DNA of 64,000 bases from Hydrogenophaga sp. (GTDB lineage Bacteria > Pseudomonadota > Gammaproteobacteria > Burkholderiales > Burkholderiaceae_C): contig NZ_JAUSOO010000121.1 of the NCBI RefSeq assembly GCF_030656115.1, positions 1 through 64,000 on the forward strand, read 5' to 3'. The translations under genes and the position numbers were made by a program. Within the stretch, counting starts at the first letter, position 1, and every line of letters starts with the position of its first letter. This document shows, piece after piece, positions 51,590 through 61,690 of this stretch. A model generated the notes under the pieces. The model made no database searches, was not told the DNA's origin, and saw only the letters and a list, made by a program, of their open reading frames with translations.

Positions 51590-52543
51590 TCAGGGCGCAG
51601 ACGCGGGCGTGTTCTGTTTGAACAAAAAGTCGAACGCTTGCATGACCGGTTCGTCGCTGACCCGGATCAGGTGCGTGCGCTCCGACACCCGGTGCTGGTG
51701 CGTGCGCCAGGCGGGGACGACGAACACATCGCCGCGCTGCCAGTCCAGTGCCTGCCCGTCCACCACGGTGGTGCCGCTGCCTTCAATGACGGTGAAGATG
51801 GCGTTGGCCGTGCTCTGGTGCACCGGCGTGACGCAACCCGCCGACAGGCGCTGCGCGTGCACCGCCATGGTCTTGAGGGCGGGCGTGGGCGTGCCCAGCT
51901 CCACCTCCTGCTCCGCCATCGCGCCGGTCTGCCGCGGGGCGCTGTCCAGGCGGCGCAGCGAGTCTTCCCAGCGGCAGGCCAGCGGGCATTCGGCCACGTT
52001 GTGGATCTCGGACTCCAGCTGGTCCGGGTGCCGCTCAAAGAACATCGGCTCCAGCAGGTGCACCAGCGGCACGTCCAGCACATCGACCCAGAAACACTCG
52101 TCGGTGCCCACGCTTTCGTGCGCGTGCCAGTTCCAGCTGGGCGTCAGCAGCACGTCGCCGGGCCGCATCTCCACCCGGGTGCCGTTCACCGTGGTGTAGC
52201 AGCCGTGGCCTTCCAGAATGATGCGCAGCGCGTTGGGCGTGTGGCGGTGTGCGAGGGCGCATTCGCCCGGCCGTATCGACTGGTAGGCCGCGACCATGGT
52301 GCGCGCCGTGGCGTACAGGTTGCCGGCCACCGGGTTGGTCATGGTCAGGTTGCGGCGGTCGGCCATGGCGTGGTCCACCAGGTGCCCGGCCGCTTCCAGG
52401 ATCGGCTTGACCTGCGCGTAGCGCCAGAGGTAGGGCAGGAAGTTCTTGCGCGGCTCGGGCCACAGCGACGGCGTCTTGCGGTGCCAGCCGCCTTCGAGGC
52501 TGAGGGCGTCGATCGCGGCGTAGAGGGAATCCAGGTCTTTCAT
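51590..52543 (-). CDS. Gentisate 1,2-dioxygenase-like bicupin
   Basis: A 317-residue protein with two cupin domains. The N-terminal cupin has HRHTPNALRIILEG and TPSWNWHAH, giving the three-His iron site of gentisate-type ring-cleaving dioxygenases; the C-terminal cupin (TPVHQSTANAIFTVIEG) has lost part of the metal set, as usual. It opens gentisate or salicylate-like rings between C1 and C2. I chose the ATG at 52543 (GGTGAGG upstream), 4 bases after the FAH-family gene. 1-Hydroxy-2-naphthoate or salicylate may be the substrate instead. Confidence 0.82.
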   Translation of the reverse strand: MKDLDSLYAAIDALSLEGGWHRKTPSLWPEPRKNFLPYLWRYAQVKPILEAAGHLVDHAMADRRNLTMTNPVAGNLYATARTMVAAYQSIRPGECALAHRHTPNALRIILEGHGCYTTVNGTRVEMRPGDVLLTPSWNWHAHESVGTDECFWVDVLDVPLVHLLEPMFFERHPDQLESEIHNVAECPLACRWEDSLRRLDSAPRQTGAMAEQEVELGTPTPALKTMAVHAQRLSAGCVTPVHQSTANAIFTVIEGSGTTVVDGQALDWQRGDVFVVPAWRTHQHRVSERTHLIRVSDEPVMQAFDFLFKQNTPASAP

Positions 52544-52547
52544 GGCC

Positions 52548-53441
52548 TCACCTTTGTTTGATGATGTCGGGGGTGTAGGGCTTGTCGAACACCGACGTGG
52601 CGCCACCGCTGCCCTGCACCACGCGCACCGTCATCTCGCCCACGCGGTCGATGGTCATGCGCACCTGGTCGCCGTCGCGGATTTGCGCCACGCCCGCGGG
52701 CGTGCCGGTGGCGATGATGTCGCCGGGGTAGAGCGTCATGACGGCCGACGCCATCTCGACCATGCCCGGAATGTCCAGCACCAGGTCGCGCGTGTTGGCG
52801 TGTTGGCGCAGCTCGCCGTTGACCCACAGCTTCATTTCCAGCTGGGTCGGATCGCCCACCTCGTCGGCGGTCACGACCCACGGACCGACCGGGCAGAAGC
52901 TGTCGTAGGCCTTGCGAAACACGCGCTCTTCGCGGCCGCGCACCACCATGTCCATCAGGCAGGCGTAGCCGAACACATGCGCCTGCCAGTTCGCGCGCGG
53001 GATGTCCCGCCCGCCCTGGCCGATGACGATGCCCAGCTCGGCTTCGTGGTGCACTTCGCGCGTGGGCAGGTGGGGCAGCACCACGGGTTCGCTGGCGCCC
53101 GACAGCGACGAGTTGGGCTTGAGGAAGAAGCCCTGCACGTCGGCGCGGTAGCCGGCCTGCATCTCGCGGCCGTGGTCGTGGTAGTTCACCGGGTAGGCGA
53201 TGACCTTGTTCGGCCACGGCACCGGGGTGAGCAGCTTCACCCCGGCCAGGGGAATGCGCGGCAGCGCGGGCAGGGCGGCTTCGATGACCGGGCGCAGCGC
53301 GTCAAAGCGGGCGATCAGCCGCACCGTGCCCACCGGGGGCCAGGCGGCTGCGTCTTCACCGATGAGCTCGGTGATGTCAACCAGGTGGGCGTCGTCCACG
53401 GCGATGCCGATGCGACCTTCGTTGAAACGGGCAATTTTCAT
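52548..53441 (-). CDS. Fumarylacetoacetate hydrolase family enzyme (maleyl/fumarylpyruvate hydrolase-like)
   Basis: A 297-residue FAH-family protein. The metal site is shown by HHEAELGIVIGQGGRDI, VFGYACLMDMVVRG, and the DIIATGTPAGVA loop near the C-terminus. Such enzymes hydrolyse maleylpyruvate or fumarylpyruvate, isomerise or decarboxylate ring-cleavage products. Next to the gentisate-dioxygenase-like gene, cleavage of maleylpyruvate to pyruvate and a C4 acid is likely; no glutathione-dependent isomerase gene is in the operon, which favours direct hydrolysis. Confidence 0.82.
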   Translation of the reverse strand: MKIARFNEGRIGIAVDDAHLVDITELIGEDAAAWPPVGTVRLIARFDALRPVIEAALPALPRIPLAGVKLLTPVPWPNKVIAYPVNYHDHGREMQAGYRADVQGFFLKPNSSLSGASEPVVLPHLPTREVHHEAELGIVIGQGGRDIPRANWQAHVFGYACLMDMVVRGREERVFRKAYDSFCPVGPWVVTADEVGDPTQLEMKLWVNGELRQHANTRDLVLDIPGMVEMASAVMTLYPGDIIATGTPAGVAQIRDGDQVRMTIDRVGEMTVRVVQGSGGATSVFDKPYTPDIIKQR

Positions 53442-53456
53442 GGTGCAGACCTTTCT

Positions 53457-54455
53457 TCAGACCTTCAGGCCGAACACGTGGCGGGCGTTGCCCTCGAAGA
53501 TCATTCGCTTCTCGTCGGCGCTGAGCCAGTCGAAGCTCTCAATCACCGGGCGCACGTCGTCGCGCAGGCGCCCGGTGCTGGGGTCGATGGTCGAGCCCAC
53601 GCCCGGGCACTCGGAGCCGAACAGGCAGCGGTCCGCGCCCACGGTCTTGATCAGCAGGCGCAGCGACTCCTCGGTGTACAGCACGGTGTCGTAGTACAGG
53701 TTGCGCATGCCGTCCAGAAAGTCCAGACCCCGGCGCCCGGCGCTCGACTGGAAGCGCCCGATCTGGTACGGGATGGAGCCGCCGCCGTGCGAGCAGATCA
53801 CCTTCAGGTGGGGGAAGTCCTTGAACACATCGGAATGCACCAGGCCGTAGACGGCAATCGACTCCTCGTTGATGAAGTGCAGCGTGTAGGGGCTGCGCGG
53901 CGAGTGCGAGCCGGTGGCGTGGATGTGCATGGGCACGTCCAGTTCGCACAGTTTTTCGTACAGCGGATACCAGTAGCGGTCGCCCAGCGGCGGGGCTTCG
54001 GTGCCGGTGTTTTCAAAAGGATCGGGGTTCAGCAGCGCACCCCGAAAACCCATCTGGACGCAGCGCTCCAGCTCGGGCAGCACGCCTTCGATGGGGTCGC
54101 CCGCCACCTGGGGCAGGCCGGCCACGGGCACAAAACGCCCGGGAATCAGCTTCACGGTTCGGGCAATGATGTTGTTGGTTTCTTCGGTGAACCAGTGCAC
54201 CAGCTTGCCGGGTTTGGCGCTGTGCATCATCTGGAACGGCCGGGGCGAAATCATCTGCATGTCCGTCCCCACCCGGTCCAGCATGTCCACATGGCCGCAG
54301 GGGCCCATTTCCTTTTTGTTGGCCGAGCGCAGGATGTCTTCGTCGCTGACCTCGGGCATGCGGCGCCCGTGCGCGCCCAGGTGCGACAACAGGTTGGCTT
54401 TGTAGACCCAGAGGTCTGCGGGGGGGCTGACGTGGCCGTGGCAATCAATGATCAT
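53457..54455 (-). CDS. Amidohydrolase family 2 enzyme (ACMSD / LigJ / decarboxylase type)
   Basis: A 332-residue metal enzyme: N-terminal DCHGHVSPP, central MHIHATGSHS, ICSHGGGSIPYQ and FGSECPG where the usual metal Asp (GSD) is replaced by Glu. The family includes aminocarboxymuconate semialdehyde decarboxylase, 4-oxalomesaconate hydratase LigJ and 5-carboxyvanillate decarboxylase. The LigB and RraA/aldolase neighbours make a LigJ-like hydration step attractive. It is 15 bases from the FAH-family gene. Confidence 0.78.
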   Translation of the reverse strand: MIIDCHGHVSPPADLWVYKANLLSHLGAHGRRMPEVSDEDILRSANKKEMGPCGHVDMLDRVGTDMQMISPRPFQMMHSAKPGKLVHWFTEETNNIIARTVKLIPGRFVPVAGLPQVAGDPIEGVLPELERCVQMGFRGALLNPDPFENTGTEAPPLGDRYWYPLYEKLCELDVPMHIHATGSHSPRSPYTLHFINEESIAVYGLVHSDVFKDFPHLKVICSHGGGSIPYQIGRFQSSAGRRGLDFLDGMRNLYYDTVLYTEESLRLLIKTVGADRCLFGSECPGVGSTIDPSTGRLRDDVRPVIESFDWLSADEKRMIFEGNARHVFGLKV

Positions 54456-54517
54456 GGCAGTGGTGGGTGGTCAAAGGGTTGAAAAAATGCGTGACGGGTT
54501 TCGGTGTGGCGCCGGCC

Positions 54518-55510
54518 TCAGCGCCAGGCAGCAAAGCCCAGGCCAATGCCTGTGCCGGCGGGCGTGCGGTAGACCGGGATGTATTCGTCGTACACACAAC
54601 GCAGGTGGCTGGTGGCGCCGGCCAGGGCGATCCAGTTGCGCGTCTCGGAGGTGCCCGAACACAGGGCTTCCTGCGGGATCTCGCACAGCGTGCGCATGTC
54701 GCGCCGCTTCATGGCGTCGAGCACGCGGCGGTCGAACGTTTCCTCGCACAAGAAGTGGCTCAGGCCGCCCGAAGCGACGATGGCCACATTGGCCTCCACC
54801 GGCGAAGCCGCCAGCGCGTGTGCGATGCACGAGCCCAGGTGAAAGCAGCGCGCTGCGGTCGGGTTGTTGGGTGGGAAATAGGTGTTGATCAGCACCGGCA
54901 ACATCGGCACCTGCAGCTTCTTCATCAGCCGCTGGTAGATGAACCCGTAGGCGTGCCCGAAGGCGCGCTGTTCCGGGTTCGGCACGCCGTTGCTGCAGGC
55001 CACGTCAATGCCCTGGTGGACCAGGCTCTTGATCAGGTCGTCGGCCAGCCGGGGCGCACCGGGAAAGCGCCGCGGCAGGTCCATCGCGTAGCCGGCCCAG
55101 AAAGACTTGTCGGCCCAGGTCAGGCGCGGGTGCTGGTCCATTTCCTTCATGACGACTTCTTCGCCCCGGTAGACCGAAATGGCCGGCAGGTTGTCGAAGC
55201 CGAACAGCTCGTCCTGGTCGTCGCCCACCACCAGCACAATGTCCGGCCGGGCCTCCACCAGAAGGGCCTCCAGCTGGTCCAGCGCCGCCTCGGCCTGGCG
55301 GGCGAGCACCGGGAACCGGGCCGGGTCGCTTTCCGCTGTGTAGGGTTCGCCGCGCTCGGCCACCAGTTCGTCGTAGGACAGCTTGCGGCCATCCAGCGTG
55401 TACAGCGATTTGTTGCGGCGGTCGTCGTGCGAACGCTCTTCCCAGCGTTCGCCGCCGAGAACCAGGATCGGGCTGTGAGAGGTGCCAATGCCCAGGGTGA
55501 TGCGCGCCAT
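54518..55510 (-). CDS. Class III extradiol dioxygenase (LigB family)
   Basis: A 330-residue LigB-fold dioxygenase. GTSHSPILV holds the first iron His, VVGDDQDELFG and ASGGLSHFL the second His region and the catalytic base area, and GLGFAAWR forms the C-terminus. Class III enzymes cleave catechols such as protocatechuate or gallate next to a hydroxyl. There is no separate LigA-like small subunit gene in the window, so it may be a single-chain, LigB-only enzyme. It shares the operon with three RraA-type genes. Confidence 0.82.
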   Translation of the reverse strand: MARITLGIGTSHSPILVLGGERWEERSHDDRRNKSLYTLDGRKLSYDELVAERGEPYTAESDPARFPVLARQAEAALDQLEALLVEARPDIVLVVGDDQDELFGFDNLPAISVYRGEEVVMKEMDQHPRLTWADKSFWAGYAMDLPRRFPGAPRLADDLIKSLVHQGIDVACSNGVPNPEQRAFGHAYGFIYQRLMKKLQVPMLPVLINTYFPPNNPTAARCFHLGSCIAHALAASPVEANVAIVASGGLSHFLCEETFDRRVLDAMKRRDMRTLCEIPQEALCSGTSETRNWIALAGATSHLRCVYDEYIPVYRTPAGTGIGLGFAAWR

Positions 55511-55573
55511 GTCTGCTCCTGTGTTGTTGTGTTGGTTGCTGTGTTGGTTGGGTTTGAAAGCGGCCCGTGCGCC

Positions 55574-56245
55574 TCAGAAGTGGTAGACCTCAAGGGTTCT
55601 CTCACCCGCCGCGATGCGCTGCAGCACACCCGCCTCTGTGGCTTCGCGCTGCTCCGCGGCCGCCACCACGGCGGGGGCGCTTTCGCGCGGCACCGCCACC
55701 AGGCCGTCCCGGTCGCCGACGATGAGATCGCCCGCGTGGACCGTGAGCTCGTCCAGGCGCAGCGGAAAATTGATCCAGCCGCGCGCCTGGTGGTCCTTGC
55801 CCGTGCCCCGGATGCACAGGCCCGCCGCAAACACCGGGAAGCCGATGTCTTCCAGCAAGTCGGCATCGCGCACGCAGCCGTCGATCACCAAGCCGGCCAG
55901 CCCCCGGTGCCGGGCCGCGGTGGACATGATCTCGCCCCAGTAGCCGTACGCCGGCGCACCGCTGACATGCACCAGCAACACATCGCCGGCTTGCGCCACG
56001 TACAGCGCGCGGTGCAGCCAGAGGTTGTCGCCACCGGGGGAGTGCACCGTCACCACCGGTCCGCTCAGGCGCATCGAACGCCCCACCGGTTTGATCTGGG
56101 GCGGCAGCACCCCGATGCGCCCGCCGGCCTCGTGCAAGGTGGCCGTGGGCAGCTTCGCGGCGCGGGCCACCCACGGCGGCGCAACGCGCTCCATCTCGGT
56201 GCGCACGGTGGGCAGCCGCACAAACGCATCGCTCGCCGGGTTCAT
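55574..56245 (-). CDS. RraA-family protein, copy 1 (aldolase-like)
   Basis: A 223-residue RraA/4-carboxy-4-hydroxy-2-oxoadipate aldolase family protein. LHEAGGRIGVLPPQIKP, YWGEIMSTAARHRG and GLVIDGCVRDADLLEDIG define the fold and the Arg-Asp pair. By my reading the following position that carries the extra metal Glu/Asp in active aldolases (RD-x2-E/D) is Leu. It overlaps copy 2 by 4 bases (ATGA). RraA proteins without that residue are inactive as aldolases and some bind RNase E. Confidence 0.82.
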   Translation of the reverse strand: MNPASDAFVRLPTVRTEMERVAPPWVARAAKLPTATLHEAGGRIGVLPPQIKPVGRSMRLSGPVVTVHSPGGDNLWLHRALYVAQAGDVLLVHVSGAPAYGYWGEIMSTAARHRGLAGLVIDGCVRDADLLEDIGFPVFAAGLCIRGTGKDHQARGWINFPLRLDELTVHAGDLIVGDRDGLVAVPRESAPAVVAAAEQREATEAGVLQRIAAGERTLEVYHF

Positions 56246-56898
56246 GAGGCCTCCCGGGTCTGCAGCCGGTGGTAGCCGAGTTGGCTGCGCGCCTCGCGCA
56301 GGCTGCTGCCCGCGCGCACGGCCGCCCGGATGGCGTCCTCGGCCTGTTCAATCGCCTCGGCCGCCGCGAGCACGGTTTCTTCGTGCGCCTGGGGAATCAC
56401 CACCACGCCGTCGGCATCGCCGCGCACGATGTCGCCCGGCGCCACGCGCGCGCCGCCGATGGTCACGGGCACCTGCGTCGCCTCGACCTGCACGCGGTCT
56501 TTGCCGGTGCGCATATAGCTGGCCAGGCTGTACACCGGATAACCCAGTTCCAGGCACAGGGCCACGTCGCGGTTCACGCCGTCGATCACGGTCCCGGCCA
56601 CGCCCTTGCGGTGCGCCACCTCGGTCAGGATGTCGCCCCAGACGGTGGCGTCGTCGCGCCCGCCGTTGTCCAGCACCACCACCGCGCCTTCAGGCACTTC
56701 GTCGATGTAGTCGCCCACCGTGCCCGCCGGCAGTCCCGCCGGGCCGTACAGCAGCGTCCAGGCGCGGCCGGCCATGCGGAAGTCGGTGGAGCGCGGCTGG
56801 ATCCGGTGGCACTGGCCCTGGATGCCGCAGCGGTCCAGCGCGTCGCTGAGCGTGGCCGTGTCCATGCGCGCAGCCCGTTGTACGTTGGTGTCGTTCAT
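56242..56898 (-). CDS. RraA-family protein, copy 2 (aldolase-like)
   Basis: A 218-residue paralogue: TATLSDALDRCGIQGQCHRI, VWGDILTEVAHRKG and GTVIDGVNRDVALCLELG. The Arg-Asp pair is present but RD-x2 is followed by Leu, as in copy 1. Identity with the other copies is limited to the family motifs, so they are old paralogues rather than a recent tandem duplication. It is separated from copy 3 by 10 bases. Confidence 0.82.
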   Translation of the reverse strand: MNDTNVQRAARMDTATLSDALDRCGIQGQCHRIQPRSTDFRMAGRAWTLLYGPAGLPAGTVGDYIDEVPEGAVVVLDNGGRDDATVWGDILTEVAHRKGVAGTVIDGVNRDVALCLELGYPVYSLASYMRTGKDRVQVEATQVPVTIGGARVAPGDIVRGDADGVVVIPQAHEETVLAAAEAIEQAEDAIRAAVRAGSSLREARSQLGYHRLQTREAS

Positions 56899-56908
56899 CG
56901 TGATCTCC

Positions 56909-57610
56909 TCAAGCGGCGTCTGGCCGCAACATGAATTCGTAGTCGCGCCCCATCACCTCGGTGATCGGGCGTCCCGCCAGCAGGTCCTTGGCCATGGCGG
57001 CTTCGCGCCCGGCAATCTTTTCTGCCGCCTCCAGCACCGCTTGGGCGTGCCCGGCCGGAACAAAAACGACGCCGCTGCCATCGGCAATGACGAAGTCGCC
57101 GGGGTGCACGGTCACGTCGCCAATGCACACCGCTTCGTTCACCGAGATTTCCTCGACACGGCCGCGCGCGGTGCGCGCCGTCAGGCTGCGGCAGAACACC
57201 GGCAGGGCGTAGGCGCGCGCCTCGTCGATGTCGCGCACCGGTCCGTCGGCAATCACGCCGGCAATGCCCTTGACCTTGGCGCCCAACGACAGAATGCCGC
57301 CCCAGCAACCCGCGTCGATGCCGGTGCGCTGCTCGACCACGATCACGTCGCCGGGGGCGGCCCGCTCGATCGCCGTGGTGCCCAGGTGGCGAACCGGCCC
57401 GCCCGAGCGGGGCACTTGTCCAGCCGGCACCAGCCGGTACGTCACCACCCGGCCCACCAGACGGCGCTGGGTGGAGCGTTGTTCCAGACCGCGGGCCACC
57501 TGGCCGTCGAGGCCCAGCCGGTCGAGTGCGTCCGAGACCGCGCAGGCGTCCAGGTGGCTCAGCCGTGCGACGGTGTCATCGCTTACAGAGGTTGTTCCCA
57601 TGGGTGTCAA
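56909..57610 (-). CDS. RraA-family protein, copy 3 (probable CHA/HMG aldolase)
   Basis: A 233-residue paralogue with ACAVSDALDRLGLDGQVARG, WGGILSLGAKVKG and GVIADGPVRDIDEARAY. Here RD-x2-E is complete (RDIDE), the metal motif of pyruvate-releasing 4-hydroxy-4-methyl/4-carboxy-4-hydroxy-2-oxoadipate aldolases (ProA, LigK, GalC). It is the best candidate for the last step of the protocatechuate-type branch, giving pyruvate and oxaloacetate. An ATG at 57601 is an alternative start. 51 bases separate it from the DppC-like gene. Confidence 0.82.
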   Translation of the reverse strand: MTPMGTTSVSDDTVARLSHLDACAVSDALDRLGLDGQVARGLEQRSTQRRLVGRVVTYRLVPAGQVPRSGGPVRHLGTTAIERAAPGDVIVVEQRTGIDAGCWGGILSLGAKVKGIAGVIADGPVRDIDEARAYALPVFCRSLTARTARGRVEEISVNEAVCIGDVTVHPGDFVIADGSGVVFVPAGHAQAVLEAAEKIAGREAAMAKDLLAGRPITEVMGRDYEFMLRPDAA

Positions 57611-57661
57611 AACCTGTTTGAAAAAAAGTGTGTGGCCGATTCGCTGCGGATCAGCGGCGGC

Positions 57662-58573
57662 TCAGTGGCGGGTGCGCGGGTCGAGCGCATCGCGCAGCGC
57701 GTCGCCCAGCAGGCTGAAGGAGAAGACCGTCAGGCTGATCGCCAGCCCCGGGAACAGCACCACCCAGGGCGCTGTCGTGAACGTCTCCACGCTGACGCCC
57801 GCCAGCATCAAACCCCAGGCCGGTGTGGGCTCGTGCACACCCACGCCCAGGAACGACAGCGATGCCTCCAGCAAGATGGTCTGCGCCGTGAAGGCGCTCA
57901 CCATGACCAACCAGGGCGAGACCAGGTTGGGCAGCATGTGGTGCACCATGATGCGAAGGTGGGAGAAGCCCAGCGCCCGCGCCGCATCGATGTAGGGCGA
58001 CAGGCGCACCGACAGGGCGGCGGTGCGCATCACGCGCGCCATCACCGGGATGTACGGCAGCGTGATGGCGATCATCAGGTTGATGTCGATGCCACCGACC
58101 TCCCAGCGCCCGAGCACCGACACCACCACCAGGGCCGCCACGATCAGCGGAATCGACAGCAACACATCGTTGGTGCGCTGCAGCACGGCGTCGATCCGGC
58201 CCCCGAAGTAGGCCGATGCCGTGCCCAGGGCCGCACCGATCAGGGAGCCGATGAGCGCGGTCGATATGCCGAGCAACAGCGCCGGGCGCGTGCCGTGCAG
58301 GATGCGCGAAAAGACGTCGCGGCCGAAGTTGTCGGTGCCCATCCAGTGCTCGGCGCTGGGGGGCAGCAACACGTCGGTGAAGCTGGCGGACAGCGGGTCG
58401 TAGGGCGCCAGCTGGGGGGCGAAGGAACCCGCCAGCAGCATGGTCAGGATCAGCGCCAGCGCCAGGGCGCCCAGCGGCTGCGTGCGGCAGAAACGGCCCA
58501 GCACCTTGAGTGCCACGCGGGCATGTGACGGGCGTGCTGCAGAGGCGGTGGTGGCGGTTGAAAAAGTGGACAT
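57662..58573 (-). CDS. Dipeptide-type ABC importer, permease C
   Basis: A 303-residue DppC-like inner-membrane permease: an N-terminal extension, GSFAPQLAPYDPL after helix 1, MGTDNFGRDVFSRILHGTR, and the EAA loop AARALGFSHLRIMVHHMLPN. About six membrane segments. I chose the ATG at 58573; it starts 11 bases after the permease B gene. The importer would take up oligopeptides or, in catabolic operons such as this, aromatic acids. Confidence 0.88.
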   Translation of the reverse strand: MSTFSTATTASAARPSHARVALKVLGRFCRTQPLGALALALILTMLLAGSFAPQLAPYDPLSASFTDVLLPPSAEHWMGTDNFGRDVFSRILHGTRPALLLGISTALIGSLIGAALGTASAYFGGRIDAVLQRTNDVLLSIPLIVAALVVVSVLGRWEVGGIDINLMIAITLPYIPVMARVMRTAALSVRLSPYIDAARALGFSHLRIMVHHMLPNLVSPWLVMVSAFTAQTILLEASLSFLGVGVHEPTPAWGLMLAGVSVETFTTAPWVVLFPGLAISLTVFSFSLLGDALRDALDPRTRH

Positions 58574-58583
58574 GGTGCTCAGC

Positions 58584-59537
58584 TCATTGAACGCGGATGC
58601 GGGGGTCCAGCAGTGCCTGGACCAGGTCCACCACAAAGCTGACCGACACGTAGATCAGGGCGAACAGCATGACCAGGCCCTGGATGAGGGTCAGGTCGTT
58701 GAAGCTGATGGCCTGCACCAGCAGGCGCCCGATGCCGTTGATGTTGAAAACCTGTTCGGTCACCACCAGGCCACCGAGCAGGCCGGCAAATTCGATGCCG
58801 ATCACCGTCACGGTGGGCAGCAGCGCGTTGGACAGCGCATGGCGCCAGACCACGCGAGACGGCGCAACGCCCTTGGCGTGCGCGGTGCGCACATAGTCCT
58901 GCGAGAGCACCTCGATCAGCGAGGAGCGCAACAACCGGGCATTGACCGAAGACAGGCGCCAACCCACGGCCAGCGCCGGGAAAAAGATCTGCCCGATGTA
59001 TTCCCACGGCTGCTGCTGGAATTGCACCGCCTCGATCGAGGGAATCCAGCCCAGCGTCAGCAGCAAGGCCATCAGGATCAGCATGGCCAGCCAGAAGCTG
59101 GGCACCGACTGACCCGTCACCGTGAGCACCCGCACCACCTGGTCGATCCAGGTGCCTCGGGTGAGGGCACCGATCACGCCCAGCGGTATCGCGAACAGCA
59201 GCCCGATGACCAGCGCGAGAACGGCCAGCTGGATCGTGATGCCGAAGCGCACCCCGATCTCCTCACTCACCGGGTTTTCGCTCCAGATCGAGGTGCCCAG
59301 ATCGAGCTGGGTCAGGCCACCGATCCACGACACATACTGCTGCGCCAGCGGCCGGTCGTAGCCGAAGCGTTCGCGCTGGGCCTGCAACTGCTCGGCGCTG
59401 ATGACCCCGCCTTCGTTGACGTACTTGAACTCCACCGGGTCGCCGGGCAGCACGCGCAGCGCGAAAAAGATGATCGTGGCCACGCAAAACAGCGTGAAGA
59501 CGAACTGAACGAAACGGCGCAAAAGAAATTTCAGCAT
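58584..59537 (-). CDS. Dipeptide-type ABC importer, permease B
   Basis: A 317-residue DppB-like permease: MLKFLLRRFVQFVFTLFCVA as first helix, GDPVEFKYVNEGG, LGTSIWSENPVSEEI, the EAA loop RTAHAKGVAPSRVVWRHAL and FAGLLGGLVVTEQVFNINGI. The ATG at 59537 has the family-normal N-terminus; upstream in-frame starts would overlap the ATPase gene. It begins 8 bases after that gene. Confidence 0.88.
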   Translation of the reverse strand: MLKFLLRRFVQFVFTLFCVATIIFFALRVLPGDPVEFKYVNEGGVISAEQLQAQRERFGYDRPLAQQYVSWIGGLTQLDLGTSIWSENPVSEEIGVRFGITIQLAVLALVIGLLFAIPLGVIGALTRGTWIDQVVRVLTVTGQSVPSFWLAMLILMALLLTLGWIPSIEAVQFQQQPWEYIGQIFFPALAVGWRLSSVNARLLRSSLIEVLSQDYVRTAHAKGVAPSRVVWRHALSNALLPTVTVIGIEFAGLLGGLVVTEQVFNINGIGRLLVQAISFNDLTLIQGLVMLFALIYVSVSFVVDLVQALLDPRIRVQ

Positions 59538-59544
59538 ACGAACC

Positions 59545-61662
<2,118 letters not shown>

Positions 61663-61690
61663 GAAGGGCAGCGGGTGGGCAACAGCCAGC

